64,000 bases of DNA from a bacterium (lineage in GTDB: Bacteria > Verrucomicrobiota > Verrucomicrobiia > Limisphaerales > UBA11358), in contig JAJXXW010000042.1 of NCBI GenBank assembly GCA_021780905.1, positions 124,001 through 188,000 on the forward strand, written 5' to 3'. Positions 51,863 through 61,537 of this stretch are shown here, piece by piece; position 1 is the first letter of the stretch; every line of letters starts with the position of its first letter. The translations under genes were made by a program, and so were the position numbers. The notes below the pieces were generated by a model. It worked only from the letters and a program-made list of their open reading frames with translations. It ran no database searches and had not been told where the DNA came from.

Positions 51863-52194
51863 GGCTACGCCCCTCCTTGCGCATGCCAGCGCGGAAAACC
51901 TGAAAGCATGAACCAAAACTCTCATATCAACTGGATCAACACATGGGGGCTTGCCAATAATTACCAAACCACTTTTGCTCGACACCGACTGTATTTTGCG
52001 CCGGATCCCAGGTTTTTTCCCGCGTTTTTGACCAAAACTTACCTTTCCCCTTATTTCAAAAGGTGTTGTGCCGTGTCCCCAAAACGAACCTTCATGTCCC
52101 CCGTTTGTATAGATAGAAAACTTTCAATCGTTTAAACTTTAACCAAGTTGTCAAACAATCAATCGAAAACCAATAGAACGACGAAAAGGAGAAT

Positions 52195-52779
52195 ATGAAA
52201 AAAACAATTTTGCTCGGTGCCATAGCTGTATTGCTCGCGCATTCGGCTGGCGCAACGCTTTCCTGGTCGAATCCATTGACGCTTAATTCCCCTAATATCG
52301 TTGGCATCGCTGCCGGCACCACCGGCAATGGCCAAGGAAGTTGGACTTATGAACAGCAAGTTGCCCAGGCGCTGTTGGATATGACTAAAAATCAAACTGC
52401 CACCCCAACTATCGGTAATGCTGCCACCTTGCTGACGACTTCATCCACCGAATATAGCGGAACGGTGATTGGCAACAACATCAGCCAAGGAGGTGCAGGA
52501 CAGCCCATTGGTAGCGGCTGGGATTATGTCATTGCAAAATATGGCGGCAAGGATGCTGGTTATGTCCTGTTTTATCTTGACGGACAGGCGGCTGATCTTC
52601 CGCAGTATCCCAGCGACTTTTGGACTACCAGCGATCAATACGGGATTTCGGGCTGGACGGCCTTTGATGTGACGCCACCAGCCGTCCCTGAACCCACAAC
52701 CGTGATTGCCGGCGCTTTGCTCCTGCTGCCCCTTGGTGTCAGTGCCATCCGGATTTTGCACAAAAGCCGCACGGCTTGA
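52195..52779 (+). CDS. PEP-CTERM sorting-domain protein
   Basis: Exported 194-residue protein with a signal peptide (about residues 1-20, ending AGAT) and a C-terminal PEP-CTERM tail: VPEPTTVIAGALLLLPLGVS followed by the basic IRILHKSRTA. The Pro-Glu-Pro motif, single helix and Arg/Lys-rich end match the exosortase signal. The middle has Asn/Thr/Gly-rich stretches without a recognisable domain. An exosortase (EpsH/XrtA type) elsewhere in the genome is implied. There is a strong Shine-Dalgarno (AAAAGGAGAAT) 4 bases before the start, and a strong terminator after the stop. Base composition is lower in GC than the neighbours. Confidence 0.9.
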   Translation: MKKTILLGAIAVLLAHSAGATLSWSNPLTLNSPNIVGIAAGTTGNGQGSWTYEQQVAQALLDMTKNQTATPTIGNAATLLTTSSTEYSGTVIGNNISQGGAGQPIGSGWDYVIAKYGGKDAGYVLFYLDGQAADLPQYPSDFWTTSDQYGISGWTAFDVTPPAVPEPTTVIAGALLLLPLGVSAIRILHKSRTA

Positions 52780-52808
52780 TACCGGTTTAGATTCACTAAT
52801 CAAATCAG

Positions 52809-52837
52809 GCCGGCCATGATTGGCCGGCTTGTTTTTT
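52809..52837 (+). terminator. Intrinsic terminator of the PEP-CTERM gene
   Basis: A 7-bp GC stem (GCCGGCC at 52809-52815, GGCCGGC at 52822-52828), short loop, and a long T run. Confidence 0.9.
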
Positions 52838-53027
52838 TGTTTTCATTCGCTTCAGAAAATCCACCCTGATGAGATAAAATACGCGCTCCATCTGCCGTCC
52901 ATGAAGCCAAAAAGTCCGGAAACTTTCGTTCCAGAACTTGGCTGAATGTGGCGGATGGGGAAAGCCAAGCTGCATTGCAGTTCTCTGCGAAATTCAGACC
53001 TGCCTCATCTTGGCTCAAAACCAATGA

Positions 53028-53050
53028 GCCGTCGAAATTTATTCGACGGC
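53028..53050. terminator. Hairpin after the aconitase gene
   Basis: Perfect inverted pair GCCGTCGAA (53028-53036) and TTCGACGGC (53042-53050) with a 5-base loop, 19 bases beyond the acnA stop. A short T run follows on the plus strand and a weaker one on the minus strand, so it may serve acnA. Confidence 0.6.
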
Positions 53051-53069
53051 TTTTGGTGAAAGATTCCAC

Positions 53070-55778
53070 TTACGTCTTCGCCACCAACTGGCGCAACACA
53101 TACGGCAAAATGCCGCCGTGCTGGTAGTAGTCGATTTCGATGGGCGTATCAATGCGGCATTTGACCGCGACATTTTCCACGCTGCCATCCTTGCGGGTGA
53201 TCTTGAGCGCGAGGTCTTGCTGCGGCTTGATGTTCGCGTCGAGGCCGACGATGTCGTAGGTCTCGGTGCCATCGAGCTTCAAGGTCTGCGCGGTGACACC
53301 TTCCTTGAATTGCAGCGGCAGCACGCCCATGCCAACGAGATTGCTGCGGTGGATGCGCTCGAAACTCTGCGCCACGACGGCCTTCACACCGAGCAGGCTC
53401 GTGCCTTTCGCGGCCCAGTCACGGCTGGAACCGGTGCCGTATTCCTGTCCGGCCAAGATGATGAGCGGTGTGCCGGTTTTCTGATAGGCGATGGCCGCGT
53501 CGTAAATGCTGACCTGTTCGCCGGACGGCTGGAGCTTGGTGACGCCGCCTTCGACGCCGGGCACCATGAGGTTTTTGATGCGGACGTTGGCGAACGTGCC
53601 GCGCGTCATCACGCGGTCGTTGCCGCGACGCGAGCCGTAGCTGTTGAAGTCTTCCACGGCCACGCCGTTCTCGACGAGATATTTTCCGGCAGGAGTGGTC
53701 TTCTTGAACGAGCCGGCGGGCGAAATATGGTCGGTCGTGACGCTGTCGCCAAAAATTCCGAGTGCGCGGGCACCGGTGATGGGCTTGATGCTGCCGGGCG
53801 GCAACGCAAAGTTTTCGAAGAACGGCGGTTCCTGAATGTAAGTGGACTTGCGGTCCCATTCGTAAACATTGCCGGTGCTGGACGAGATTTCGTTCCACTT
53901 CGGATTCTGCGCGGCAAAATCTTTGTAGAGCTTGCGGAAGACTTCCGGTTGCAACGCGGCCTGCATGAGGTCGCGCACCTCGCGGAGGCTCGGCCAGAGG
54001 TCGCGCAGATAAACGGGCTTGCCGTCCTTGCCGGTGCCGATCGGATCGTTTGCGAGGTCGATGTCCACGCGGCCCGCGAGCGCGAACGCGACGACGAGCG
54101 GCGGCGACATGAGAAAATTCGCCTTGATGTTCTGGTGCACGCGCGCTTCAAAGTTGCGGTTGCCCGACAACACGGCGGCGGCGACCAAGTTGTTTTTCAC
54201 CACGGCTTCTTCAATCGGCGCGGCGAGCGGGCCGGAGTTGCCGATGCAGGTTGTGCAACCGTAGCCGACAAGATTGAAACCGAGTTTGTCGAGGAACGGT
54301 TGAAGGCCGGTTTTATCAAGATAATCGCTGACCACGCGGGAGCCGGGCGCGAGCGACGCCTTGACGGTGGTGTTCACCGTGAGGCCGCGTTCGACGGCTT
54401 TCTTCGCGAGCAAACCGGCGGCGAGCATCACCGAGGGATTGCTCGTGTTGGTGCAGCTCGTGATGGCGGCGATCAAAACGGAACCGTGCCCGATGCTGGA
54501 TTTGCTGCCGGTGAGCGCGACCTCGGCTTTCACTTTGCCAAGGTCTTCGGCCTTCATGCCAAAACCATTTTCCGTGACGGGCTTGGAGAACGCCGTGGTG
54601 AATTCGTTTTTGAGCTTCGGCAATTCGATGCGGTCCTGCGGACGCTTCGGGCCGGCCACGCTCGGCAGCACGCTGCCGAGGTCGAGTTCGATTTCCTGCG
54701 AGTAAACGACTTCGCCTTTCTCCGGAATACCCCACAAGCCTTGCGCCTTGTAATAATTTTCGTAGGTCTTGACGGCTTCGTCGCTGCGGCCGGTGGCGCG
54801 CAGGTAGTTGGAGCATTCGGCGTCGATCGGGAAAAACCCCATCGTCGCGCCGTATTCCGGCGCCATGTTCGCGATGGTCGCGCGATCAACCAAAGGCAAG
54901 GCCGCCGCGCCGGGTCCGAAGAATTCCACGAATTTGCCCACGACTTTCGCCTTGCGAAGAATCTGTGTGACAGTGAGGGCGACATCCGTCGCGGTGACAC
55001 CCTCGCGTATCGCGCCAGTCATATGAACCCCGACAACATCCGGCGTGAGGAAATAAACTGGCTGGCCGAGCATGCCGGCTTCGGCTTCGATGCCGCCGAC
55101 GCCCCAGCCGACGATGCCGAGTCCGTTAATCATTGTGGTGTGCGAATCGGTGCCAACCAGCGTGTCGGGATAATAAACGTCGCCGGCATTCAAAACGCCT
55201 TTCGCCAAATACTCCAAGTTGACTTGGTGCACGATGCCGATGCCCGGCGGCACGACCTTGAACGTGTCAAACGCCTGCATGCCCCACTTGAGAAATTGAT
55301 AACGTTCGCGGTTGCGCGTGAATTCCAAGTCCAGGTTTTTGGCCATCGAATCCGCGCCGCCGGCGAAATCCACCTGGACGGAATGGTCCACCACCAGATC
55401 CACCGGCACGAGCGGCTCGATGATTTTGGGATTTTTGTTCAACTTGGCGACGGCGGTGCGCATCGCCGCCAAATCCACGAGCAGCGGCACGCCGGTGAAA
55501 TCCTGCAACACGATGCGCGCGACGACGAACGGGATTTCCGCCGTGCGCGTCTCGTTTGCCTTCCAGTTGGCCAGTTCTTTGATGTTGGCCTCGTGAACCT
55601 TTTTGCCGTCGCAGTTGCGCAGGACGGATTCCAGCACGAGGCGGATGGAGACGGGCAGCCGGGAAACCGGGCCGACGCCGGCCTTTTCCAGCGCGGGCAA
55701 GGAATAAAAATTTGCCAGCCGGCCGTTGCCCAGTGCAAAGTTTTGCAGGGTGCCGTAGAGATTATGTGCGGTGCTCAT
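53070..55778 (-). CDS. acnA: Aconitate hydratase A
   Basis: 4Fe-4S enzyme of the citric acid cycle interconverting citrate and isocitrate (902 residues from the ATG at 55778; the in-frame start further upstream is unlike the family). The AcnA type is recognised by [20 protein letters not shown], the early [40 protein letters not shown], and the cluster ligands in [13 protein letters not shown] (first Cys) and [15 protein letters not shown] (the CxxC pair). The swivel domain carries [21 protein letters not shown] single-domain response regulator gene lies 93 bp upstream on the same strand. Confidence 0.98.
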   Translation of the reverse strand: MSTAHNLYGTLQNFALGNGRLANFYSLPALEKAGVGPVSRLPVSIRLVLESVLRNCDGKKVHEANIKELANWKANETRTAEIPFVVARIVLQDFTGVPLLVDLAAMRTAVAKLNKNPKIIEPLVPVDLVVDHSVQVDFAGGADSMAKNLDLEFTRNRERYQFLKWGMQAFDTFKVVPPGIGIVHQVNLEYLAKGVLNAGDVYYPDTLVGTDSHTTMINGLGIVGWGVGGIEAEAGMLGQPVYFLTPDVVGVHMTGAIREGVTATDVALTVTQILRKAKVVGKFVEFFGPGAAALPLVDRATIANMAPEYGATMGFFPIDAECSNYLRATGRSDEAVKTYENYYKAQGLWGIPEKGEVVYSQEIELDLGSVLPSVAGPKRPQDRIELPKLKNEFTTAFSKPVTENGFGMKAEDLGKVKAEVALTGSKSSIGHGSVLIAAITSCTNTSNPSVMLAAGLLAKKAVERGLTVNTTVKASLAPGSRVVSDYLDKTGLQPFLDKLGFNLVGYGCTTCIGNSGPLAAPIEEAVVKNNLVAAAVLSGNRNFEARVHQNIKANFLMSPPLVVAFALAGRVDIDLANDPIGTGKDGKPVYLRDLWPSLREVRDLMQAALQPEVFRKLYKDFAAQNPKWNEISSSTGNVYEWDRKSTYIQEPPFFENFALPPGSIKPITGARALGIFGDSVTTDHISPAGSFKKTTPAGKYLVENGVAVEDFNSYGSRRGNDRVMTRGTFANVRIKNLMVPGVEGGVTKLQPSGEQVSIYDAAIAYQKTGTPLIILAGQEYGTGSSRDWAAKGTSLLGVKAVVAQSFERIHRSNLVGMGVLPLQFKEGVTAQTLKLDGTETYDIVGLDANIKPQQDLALKITRKDGSVENVAVKCRIDTPIEIDYYQHGGILPYVLRQLVAKT

Positions 55779-55871
55779 TTGATTGGTTTTGATTTCAACC
55801 TTAAAACTGTGCAAGAAAATGAAGATTGCACGCCCCGCTGTCAAGCGAAGCGCAGGGCAAATTGCGAAGGG

Positions 55872-56252
55872 TCAGTTCGCGACAATCCCCGTGTGGAGCA
55901 GTTCGGCGATGCGTTTTTCCAGCCGGTTCAGGTCCAGCGGCTTGGTGAAGAAATCCTCGGCGTGCATGGCGGCGGTGCGCTTGGTGACATCGCTGGAGAG
56001 AGCGCTCATGAAAATGATGGGAATTTTTTTGGTGCCCGGCTGCCGGCGCAGGATTTCGCAGACGGAGAGGCCGTCAAGATCGGGCAGCAGGATGTCGAGC
56101 AAAATCAAATCCGGCTTGAACTGGCGCGCCTGGCTCAAGGCTTGGACGCCATCCGCCGCCACCAGAAATTCGCAGCCCAAACTCGCCAGGCGAAACTTCA
56201 CCAGGTTGATGAAATCGCCCTCGTCGTCCACTATCAAAATGCGCGGCACCAC
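55872..56252 (-). CDS. Single-domain response regulator
   Basis: A stand-alone receiver domain (126 residues, GTG start) without an output domain. The acidic pair DD (9-10), the phospho-acceptor Asp53 in LILLDILLPDLDG, the Ser/Thr switch in IIFMSALSSD and the Lys of FFTKPLDLNRL are all present. Such CheY-like proteins act by protein contact in phosphorelays or motility. It is immediately upstream of acnA, so it may be co-transcribed with it. The partner kinase is not adjacent; the large hybrid kinase at 43169-46318 is 9.5 kb away and may not be related. Confidence 0.93.
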   Translation of the reverse strand: MVPRILIVDDEGDFINLVKFRLASLGCEFLVAADGVQALSQARQFKPDLILLDILLPDLDGLSVCEILRRQPGTKKIPIIFMSALSSDVTKRTAAMHAEDFFTKPLDLNRLEKRIAELLHTGIVAN

Positions 56253-56367
56253 GATGACAACTTACACGTAGACTGCGGTTTGGCCAGTCACGGTCACGTA
56301 AAAACCAGGTTACAATCCGGCGGCACGCCGTCGGCCAGATTTCAATCTCATGCCAGGCCGATTAATT

Positions 56368-57291
56368 TCAACCATGCTGGAAAAAAGTCAGACCCATCAC
56401 GCCGCCCACGGCGACGACGGCGCCGGCGAGCGCACGGAAGCCGATTTCCTCGCCCTCGACCATCCGTGTCATGGGCAGCAGCACAATCGGCGTGGTGGCG
56501 ATGATAGCGGCGACGATGCCGGCGGGCGTAGTCTTGAGCGCCCATTGCATACAGGTCACGCCGAGCGTCTGGCCGGCAAGGGCGTTGACCAGCACCCACG
56601 GCCAGAGGCGCAGCCATTTTTCGCGGGAGACGGCCAAAGTTTTGGCCTCAAACCAGCCGCCGTGGGCAGGGGCGGCACGCCATTTGAAAAACAGCAGCGC
56701 CAGGGTCGGAATCAAAATCCCGCCGAGCACACGCTGGTAGCCGGTGGTGCCGGCATCCACCGAAATGCCGGCCGACTCAAGGGCCATGTAACCTTTGCGG
56801 ATGATCACCGCGCCGAGCGCGCCGCCGAGCGCGGCGAAACCGCCGGCGGTGAGGCCGATTTTCCAGTCGCGCGCGGAAATTTTCAAGTGGTCGCCGGGCG
56901 CGAGCGCAATGGCGACGCCGGCGAGGATGACCGCCACGCAAAAAATTTCGGGCAGGTTTATTTTGGTGCCCAGCCAAAGCCATTCGATCAGCGCGGCCAA
57001 CGGCGCGGTGAGGCATTGGGTGAGCAGCACGGTGCGCCGGCTACCGAGCCGCGGCAAAACCTGGAAATAGGCGGAGTCGCCCAGGCCAATGCCGAAAAGG
57101 CCGCTCAACATGAACCATTCCGGCGCGCCGGCAAATCCCGCGCCACACGTCCACGCCCAGGCGGTCAAAAAAACGGTGGCCAGCGTGATGCGCCAGAAGT
57201 TCGCCTCGATGCCGCCTATTTGTCTCGCCGTGCGATAGCCGCAGACGGCGGAGGTGGCGAAGAGCAGAGCGGTGAGCAGCGCCGCAAACAT
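56368..57291 (-). CDS. EamA/DMT-family transporter
   Basis: Ten-helix membrane protein of the drug/metabolite transporter superfamily (307 residues) with two EamA repeats. The first half has GGIEANFWRITLATVFLTAW and LFGIGLGDSAYFQVLPRLGS. The second half has GLTAGGFAALGGALGAVIIR, TPAGIVAAIIATTPIVLLPM and a close FRALAGAVVAVGGVMGLTFF. Substrates of this superfamily vary and are not predictable. Its ATG overlaps the TGA of a small winged-helix-like gene upstream (TGATG), which implies coupled translation. Confidence 0.88.
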   Translation of the reverse strand: MFAALLTALLFATSAVCGYRTARQIGGIEANFWRITLATVFLTAWAWTCGAGFAGAPEWFMLSGLFGIGLGDSAYFQVLPRLGSRRTVLLTQCLTAPLAALIEWLWLGTKINLPEIFCVAVILAGVAIALAPGDHLKISARDWKIGLTAGGFAALGGALGAVIIRKGYMALESAGISVDAGTTGYQRVLGGILIPTLALLFFKWRAAPAHGGWFEAKTLAVSREKWLRLWPWVLVNALAGQTLGVTCMQWALKTTPAGIVAAIIATTPIVLLPMTRMVEGEEIGFRALAGAVVAVGGVMGLTFFQHG

Positions 57292-57617
57292 CAGAGCGGC
57301 TCGGCCGGTTCCGCCGCCGGGGCACCGTCATCCGCATCAATGGTGACGCCCTTTTCCGCCAGAATTTTTTCGATGTCTGGCGACACCCAGCGCTGTTTGT
57401 GCTTAGCCTTGCCATCCGGCTTGATGCGGAACAGTCCGCGCGTGTTGCTCTCGAGAATGCCGCGCTCGGCCAGGGAGACCATCAGCGGCTTGGCCCAGTC
57501 GGGTTCCGCGTGATAGCGCTGCTTGGTGCCGGCCCGGCGGCTGACTTCCTTGGGGTTGACGAAAGCGTCACCCATGGTTTTGAGATACTGAAAAATTGCC
57601 TGCTCGTCGGAACTCAT
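57291..57617 (-). CDS. Conserved hypothetical, winged-helix-like
   Basis: Unrecognised protein of 108 residues from the ATG at 57617. The first 70 residues read as a winged-helix-like fold: AIFQYLKTMGDAFVNPKEVS, RRAGTKQRYHAEPDWAKPLM, then a helix and strand pair LAERGILESNTRGLFRIKPD. The C-terminus is Lys-rich and then Glu/Ala-rich. The pattern RAG.KQRY.....W....L.L...G..E...G.Y... looks like a small MarR-type or methyltransferase-associated helix-turn-helix, but I cannot name it. It is divergent from scpA, with 99 bp between them, and overlaps the EamA gene. Confidence 0.65.
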   Translation of the reverse strand: MSSDEQAIFQYLKTMGDAFVNPKEVSRRAGTKQRYHAEPDWAKPLMVSLAERGILESNTRGLFRIKPDGKAKHKQRWVSPDIEKILAEKGVTIDADDGAPAAEPAEPL

Positions 57618-57716
57618 GCCGACACTCTTACGCAAAAAATCCGCTGCGTCGAGAACTTACGGTCGCCTTCCGGCATTGCCAAGCCGCCGACTTCAATCTA
57701 GGCTTCGCTCCGATTC

Positions 57717-58661
57717 ATGGCTGAATACAAAGTCCAATTCGAGGTTTTTGAAGGTCCGCTCGACCTGCTCCTTTATCTCATCAAGAAGGAGGAGGTGGAC
57801 ATCTACCAAGTCAACCTCACCCGGCTCGCGACGCAGTTCATCGAATACATCGATCTGATGCGGCAATTTGACTTGGAAATCGCCGGCGAATTTCTCGTCA
57901 TGGCCTCGACGCTGATGTATATCAAGAGCCGCGAGCTGCTGCCGGCCGACCAGCAGGCCGTCGTGGAGGAGGAAGATGAAGGCGCAGATCCGCGCTGGGA
58001 GCTGATCCGCCAACTCGTTGAATACAAGAAATTCAAGGACGCCGCCGCGCAATTGCAGACGCTGGAGGAGCGCCAGGAAAATACTTTCCCGCGCGTGCCG
58101 GGCAAACTGGAATTTGAATCCGCCGCGCCGGTGCCAAAGCCGGAAGTCGGCATCTTCGATCTGCTCAACGCCGTCAATGCCGTCCTCAAACGCTTTCAGG
58201 AAAAAGCCGCCGGCACGCGCGACATCTTCGAGGACAAATGGACGGTCAGCGAGAAAATCGAGTTTGTGCTGCAAACCATCGCCGCGCACGGCAGCGTGCG
58301 CTTTGCCGAATTGTTTGAAACCGCCGCCAGCCGGTCCGAAATCGTCTGCACGTTCCTGGCGCTCCTGGAATTGATCCGCCTCAAACAGCTCGTCTGCACC
58401 CAGCTGGAACCGTTTGCGGAAATCAAAATTGCCAAGGCCGTCATTTCCGAGACAGCCATCGAAATGGCCGCGCCAGCCCCGGAAACCGAAGCTAAAGTAA
58501 AATGCTCGCCGCCGTCGCCTGATCCCACCGTCACCGCAACCGAACCAGAGGTGGAGGATGAGTTTGACGAGGAAGAAGATGACGACGACGAGGATGACGA
58601 AGTTGAAGATGAGGATGGCGGGGAAGAAGCCGCCGGCAATGACAATCAAAAACCAATATAA
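57717..58661 (+). CDS. scpA: Segregation and condensation protein A
   Basis: Kleisin subunit of the SMC-ScpAB condensin (314 residues). The start YKVQFEVFEGPLDLLLYLIK, then KKEEVDIYQVNLTRLATQFI, EIAGEFLVMASTLMYIKSRE and the second half region RDIFEDKWTVSEKIEFVLQT are typical. The C-terminal 70 residues are an unusual acidic tail (DEFDEEEDDDDEDDEVEDED). It binds SMC and ScpB to organise the chromosome. It is followed by scpB, 9 bp later, the common arrangement. Confidence 0.96.
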   Translation: MAEYKVQFEVFEGPLDLLLYLIKKEEVDIYQVNLTRLATQFIEYIDLMRQFDLEIAGEFLVMASTLMYIKSRELLPADQQAVVEEEDEGADPRWELIRQLVEYKKFKDAAAQLQTLEERQENTFPRVPGKLEFESAAPVPKPEVGIFDLLNAVNAVLKRFQEKAAGTRDIFEDKWTVSEKIEFVLQTIAAHGSVRFAELFETAASRSEIVCTFLALLELIRLKQLVCTQLEPFAEIKIAKAVISETAIEMAAPAPETEAKVKCSPPSPDPTVTATEPEVEDEFDEEEDDDDEDDEVEDEDGGEEAAGNDNQKPI

Positions 58662-58670
58662 ATTTTTTGC

Positions 58671-59360
58671 ATGGAACTGAAATTCATTCTCGAATCCCTG
58701 TTATTCTCCGCCCAGAAACCCATGAGCGTGAAGGAGCTTCGCGACATGCTCGCCAACGCCGCCACGGTGGAGGACGCGGACGAGGGCGCCAAACCGTTCA
58801 AGAAAACCAAGGAGGACGACGTGACCGCCGCACTCGAAGAGTTGGCCCGCGAACATGAAACCGCCGCGCGCAGCTACCGGCTCGCGTGCGTCGCGGGCGC
58901 ATGGCAGTTCGTCACGCAGCCGGAATTTGCACCCTGGCTCAAGGCGCTGGTTGGCGTCAAGCACCGGCCTTCGCGGCTGTCGCCAGCGGCACTGGAGACG
59001 CTGGCCATAATCGCCTATCGCCAACCGGTGACGCGCGCGGAAGTCGAGCAGGTGCGTGGCGTGAACGTGGACGGCACGATGCAGACACTGTTGGAGCGCG
59101 GTCTGGTGGAACAGAGCGGGCGGGCGGAAGTGGTCGGCCGACCGGCGCTTTACTGCACCACGTCGTTGTTCATGGAATATTTCGGCCTGCGCGGCCTGGA
59201 GGATTTGCCGGCGGCGGACGAACTGCGGCGCATTCCCGTCGAACATCCGCCCGCGCCCGTCACGGCGGATGCCGGGCTGGCCACGGTGCCGCCGGAGCAG
59301 CTTCAACTTGAGGAAGCGGTGAAAATCCAGTCGCCCGAACCACCGGCGACGTCAGCGTAA
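58671..59360 (+). CDS. scpB: Segregation and condensation protein B
   Basis: Dimeric winged-helix partner of ScpA (229 residues). Signature regions are MELKFILESLLFSAQKPMSV, the middle YRLACVAGAWQFVTQPEFAP, then LSPAALETLAIIAYRQPVTR, EVEQVRGVNVDGTMQTLLER and GRPALYCTTSLFMEYFGLRG. It binds two sites on ScpA to shape the SMC complex. The C-terminal tail is Glu/Pro-rich. It is coupled to scpA and converges on the thioredoxin-like gene (11 bp between stops). Confidence 0.97.
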   Translation: MELKFILESLLFSAQKPMSVKELRDMLANAATVEDADEGAKPFKKTKEDDVTAALEELAREHETAARSYRLACVAGAWQFVTQPEFAPWLKALVGVKHRPSRLSPAALETLAIIAYRQPVTRAEVEQVRGVNVDGTMQTLLERGLVEQSGRAEVVGRPALYCTTSLFMEYFGLRGLEDLPAADELRRIPVEHPPAPVTADAGLATVPPEQLQLEEAVKIQSPEPPATSA

Positions 59361-59371
59361 ATCCCGGCGGG

Positions 59372-59809
59372 TTATTTTTTGAAACCCTCCAGCTTGGCAA
59401 TGAAGGCTTGCGGTCCGCCTTCGGAGTAGCCGACCTGCCGGCCGATCTCCTTGCCGTCCTTGTCCAGAACCACCAGTGTCGGATAGCCATCAATGCTGTA
59501 TTGCCCCTTCAAGGCGGCGTTGGCCTTTTTCAAAGCGTCGGCCTGGTCTTTGCTGTGGGGAAAATCCACTTCCACCAGCACGACATTTTTCGCCGCGTAG
59601 TCCAGGAACTCCGGCGAGTTGAGCACTTCCTTTTTGAACTTCTGACACCAGTGGCACCAGTCCGACCCGGTGAAGTCCATGAGCACGATTTTGTTTTCGG
59701 CCTTCGCTTGGGCTTCGGCTTTGGGCAGGTCGGTGAGCCAGGTGGATTCCGCCGCGTTCACCTGCCAGCAGATCGTGGCAGCCATCAGGGCAATGAGCAG
59801 TTTTTTCAT
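59372..59809 (-). CDS. Exported thioredoxin-like protein (CHWC)
   Basis: Exported thioredoxin-fold protein (145 residues) with a signal peptide (about residues 1-20). The active site is WCHWC (Cys52 and Cys55), preceded by KIVLMDFTGSD and followed by a cis-Pro strand (YSIDGYPTLVVLDKDGKEIG). The CHWC motif and the DFTGSDWC lead are common in Bacteroidetes- and Verrucomicrobia-type DsbD-linked or thioredoxin_7-like proteins, probably reducing periplasmic disulfides. It is 21 bp downstream of pyrC on the same strand, but unrelated in function. Confidence 0.92.
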   Translation of the reverse strand: MKKLLIALMAATICWQVNAAESTWLTDLPKAEAQAKAENKIVLMDFTGSDWCHWCQKFKKEVLNSPEFLDYAAKNVVLVEVDFPHSKDQADALKKANAALKGQYSIDGYPTLVVLDKDGKEIGRQVGYSEGGPQAFIAKLEGFKK

Positions 59810-59830
59810 AATGATTGAGGGATGGGGGGA

Positions 59831-61210
59831 TTAAACCGCCGCCAGTTCGGCCTGTCCAGCGAAAACTGTTTTGCCGGCGACGATCGTGGCGGCCACCCGG
59901 CCTTTGAGTTTCCAGCCGAAGAACGGGTTGTTCCTGGATTTGCTCGCAGATGCTTCACGCTCATAAATCCATTCTGCATCCGGGTCAAACACCGTAACAT
60001 CCGCATCCGCGCCGACGCTCAACGTGCCTTTGTTCAAGTTCAACAGCCGCGCGGGGTTGATGGTGAACTTTGCAATCATGTCGGCAAGCGAAATCCGCTT
60101 CGTGTGGACGAGTTGCATCAGCGCCAGCGCCAGCTCGGTTTCGAGGCCGGTGATGCCAAACGGCGCGTAGTCAAACTCCACTTCCTTTTCGTAATCGCAG
60201 TGCGGCGCGTGGTCGCTGCACAAAATCTCGATCGTGCCGTCGGCCAGGCCTTCCAGAATCGCCTCGCGGTCGGCGGCGGAGCGGAGCGGCGGGTTCATCT
60301 TGAAATTCGTGTCGTAGGCCGGCCACGCGACAACCGACAGTTGGGGGTGGGTGGTTGATAACAATTTGCCGTCCTGCGCCCAGAATTTTTCGCTGCCGGC
60401 AACCGCCGCGTCGGTGAGCGTGAAATGATGCGGGCAAGCCTCGCCGGAAATCGGCACGCCGCGTTTTTTCGCCTCGCGGATCAGTTTCACGCTGCCGGCG
60501 GCGCTCAGGTGCTGGCAGTGGATTTTGGCGCCGGTCAGTTCGGCCAGCAAAACGTTGCGCGCGACGATCATTTCCTCGCCCGCCGCCGGCCAGCCGCGCA
60601 GGCCGAGCGCGGTGCTCCAGTAACCTTCGTGCATCACGCCGTCGGTCACGAGCGAATAATCCTGACAGTGATCCATCACCGGCAGGTTGAACATCTTCGC
60701 GTATTCACAGGCGCGGCGCATGAGGTCGTTGTTCTGCACGCAATGGCCGTCGTCCGTGATGGCCACCACGCCCGCCTTTTTAAGTCCACCGATGGGGGCG
60801 AGTTCCTCGCCGGCGATATTTTTGGTGATCGCGCCGGTGACGAAGACATTGACCAGGCCTTCGCGTTCCGCGCGTTCATGAATCAGCGCGACAGTGCCGG
60901 CGGAGTCAATCGCCGGCGACGTGTTCGGCATGCAGACGACCGAAGCAAATCCGCCGCGCGCCGCCGCCGCCGTGCCGGCGGCGATGGTTTCCTTGGCCGT
61001 CTGCCCCGGCTCGCGGAAGTGAACATGCAAATCAATCAAGCCGGGCGAGACAATTTTTCCTTTTGCCGCGAGGGTTTCCACGCCGGCGGGCGCGGAAAGT
61101 TTTTTGCCGACGGCGGAGATTTTGCCGTCGAGGATGAGCACGTCGGCAAGGGCGTCAAATTGGTTGGCGGGATCCACCACCCGTCCGCCGGTGAGTAGCA
61201 GCGCATTCAT
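59831..61210 (-). CDS. pyrC: Dihydroorotase
   Basis: Zinc enzyme of pyrimidine synthesis closing N-carbamoylaspartate to dihydroorotate (459 residues from the ATG at 61210; earlier starts add a tail without family support). It is a class I/PyrC-MULTI type: LLTGGRVVDPANQFDALADV, the HxH metal pair and GLIDLHVHFREPGQTAKETI, FVTGAITKNIAGEELAPIGG, AKIHCQHLSAAGSVKLIREA and the Asp SDHAPHCDYEKE. The close KLKGRVAATIVAGKTVFAG is normal. No other pyr gene is nearby. Confidence 0.96.
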   Translation of the reverse strand: MNALLLTGGRVVDPANQFDALADVLILDGKISAVGKKLSAPAGVETLAAKGKIVSPGLIDLHVHFREPGQTAKETIAAGTAAAARGGFASVVCMPNTSPAIDSAGTVALIHERAEREGLVNVFVTGAITKNIAGEELAPIGGLKKAGVVAITDDGHCVQNNDLMRRACEYAKMFNLPVMDHCQDYSLVTDGVMHEGYWSTALGLRGWPAAGEEMIVARNVLLAELTGAKIHCQHLSAAGSVKLIREAKKRGVPISGEACPHHFTLTDAAVAGSEKFWAQDGKLLSTTHPQLSVVAWPAYDTNFKMNPPLRSAADREAILEGLADGTIEILCSDHAPHCDYEKEVEFDYAPFGITGLETELALALMQLVHTKRISLADMIAKFTINPARLLNLNKGTLSVGADADVTVFDPDAEWIYEREASASKSRNNPFFGWKLKGRVAATIVAGKTVFAGQAELAAV

Positions 61211-61263
61211 CGCGTCGAGTCTAGCGGCGGCGGCACCCCAAGGCAAGCCCGCCAGGCGGAACG

Positions 61264-61332
61264 CTAGCAACCAATGGCGATGACGACGCGCAACTCGATC
61301 AAAGTAAAGGCCCGCTGTGGGCGGCAGGGCAT
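61264..61332 (-). pseudogene. Truncated pseudopilin N-terminus
   Basis: A 22-codon relic that begins MPCRPQRAFTLIELRVVIAI and stops after GC. The prepilin peptidase motif (RAFTLIEL) and the start of the hydrophobic helix are present, but the protein ends at once. Verrucomicrobia carry many type II pseudopilin-like genes; this is a broken one. Confidence 0.6.
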
Positions 61333-61463
61333 TGAATTCGCCAAAACCATGTCCTTCCCAAAGACTCTGTCCGGCGGCCGCAAGTTAAACAAAAAATCCG
61401 CCGAACCCTTGCGATCATCGCGCAAGTTGACAAGCGGTGGCGGGGCGGTAGGATTTGCGGGTT

Positions 61464-61537
61464 GCGGGTGTAGTTCAATGGTAGAACGGCAGCCTTCCAA
61501 GCTGCATACGTGGGTTCGATTCCCATCACCCGCTCCA
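61464..61537 (+). tRNA. tRNA-Gly (anticodon TCC)
   Basis: A full cloverleaf of 74 bases including an encoded CCA (61535-61537). The acceptor pairs GCGGGTG with CACCCGC (discriminator T), the D-arm is TAGTTCAATGGTAGA, and the anticodon stem GCAGC/GCTGC holds the loop CTTCCAA (anticodon TCC). The T-arm contains GGTTCGATTCC. The flanking 61538-61833 interval holds nothing that I can support. Confidence 0.96.

Noticed and set aside
53118-56504. 1128-codon plus-strand frame over acnA and the response regulator
   Set aside because: Length arises from high GC; the opposite strand has aconitase and receiver motifs.
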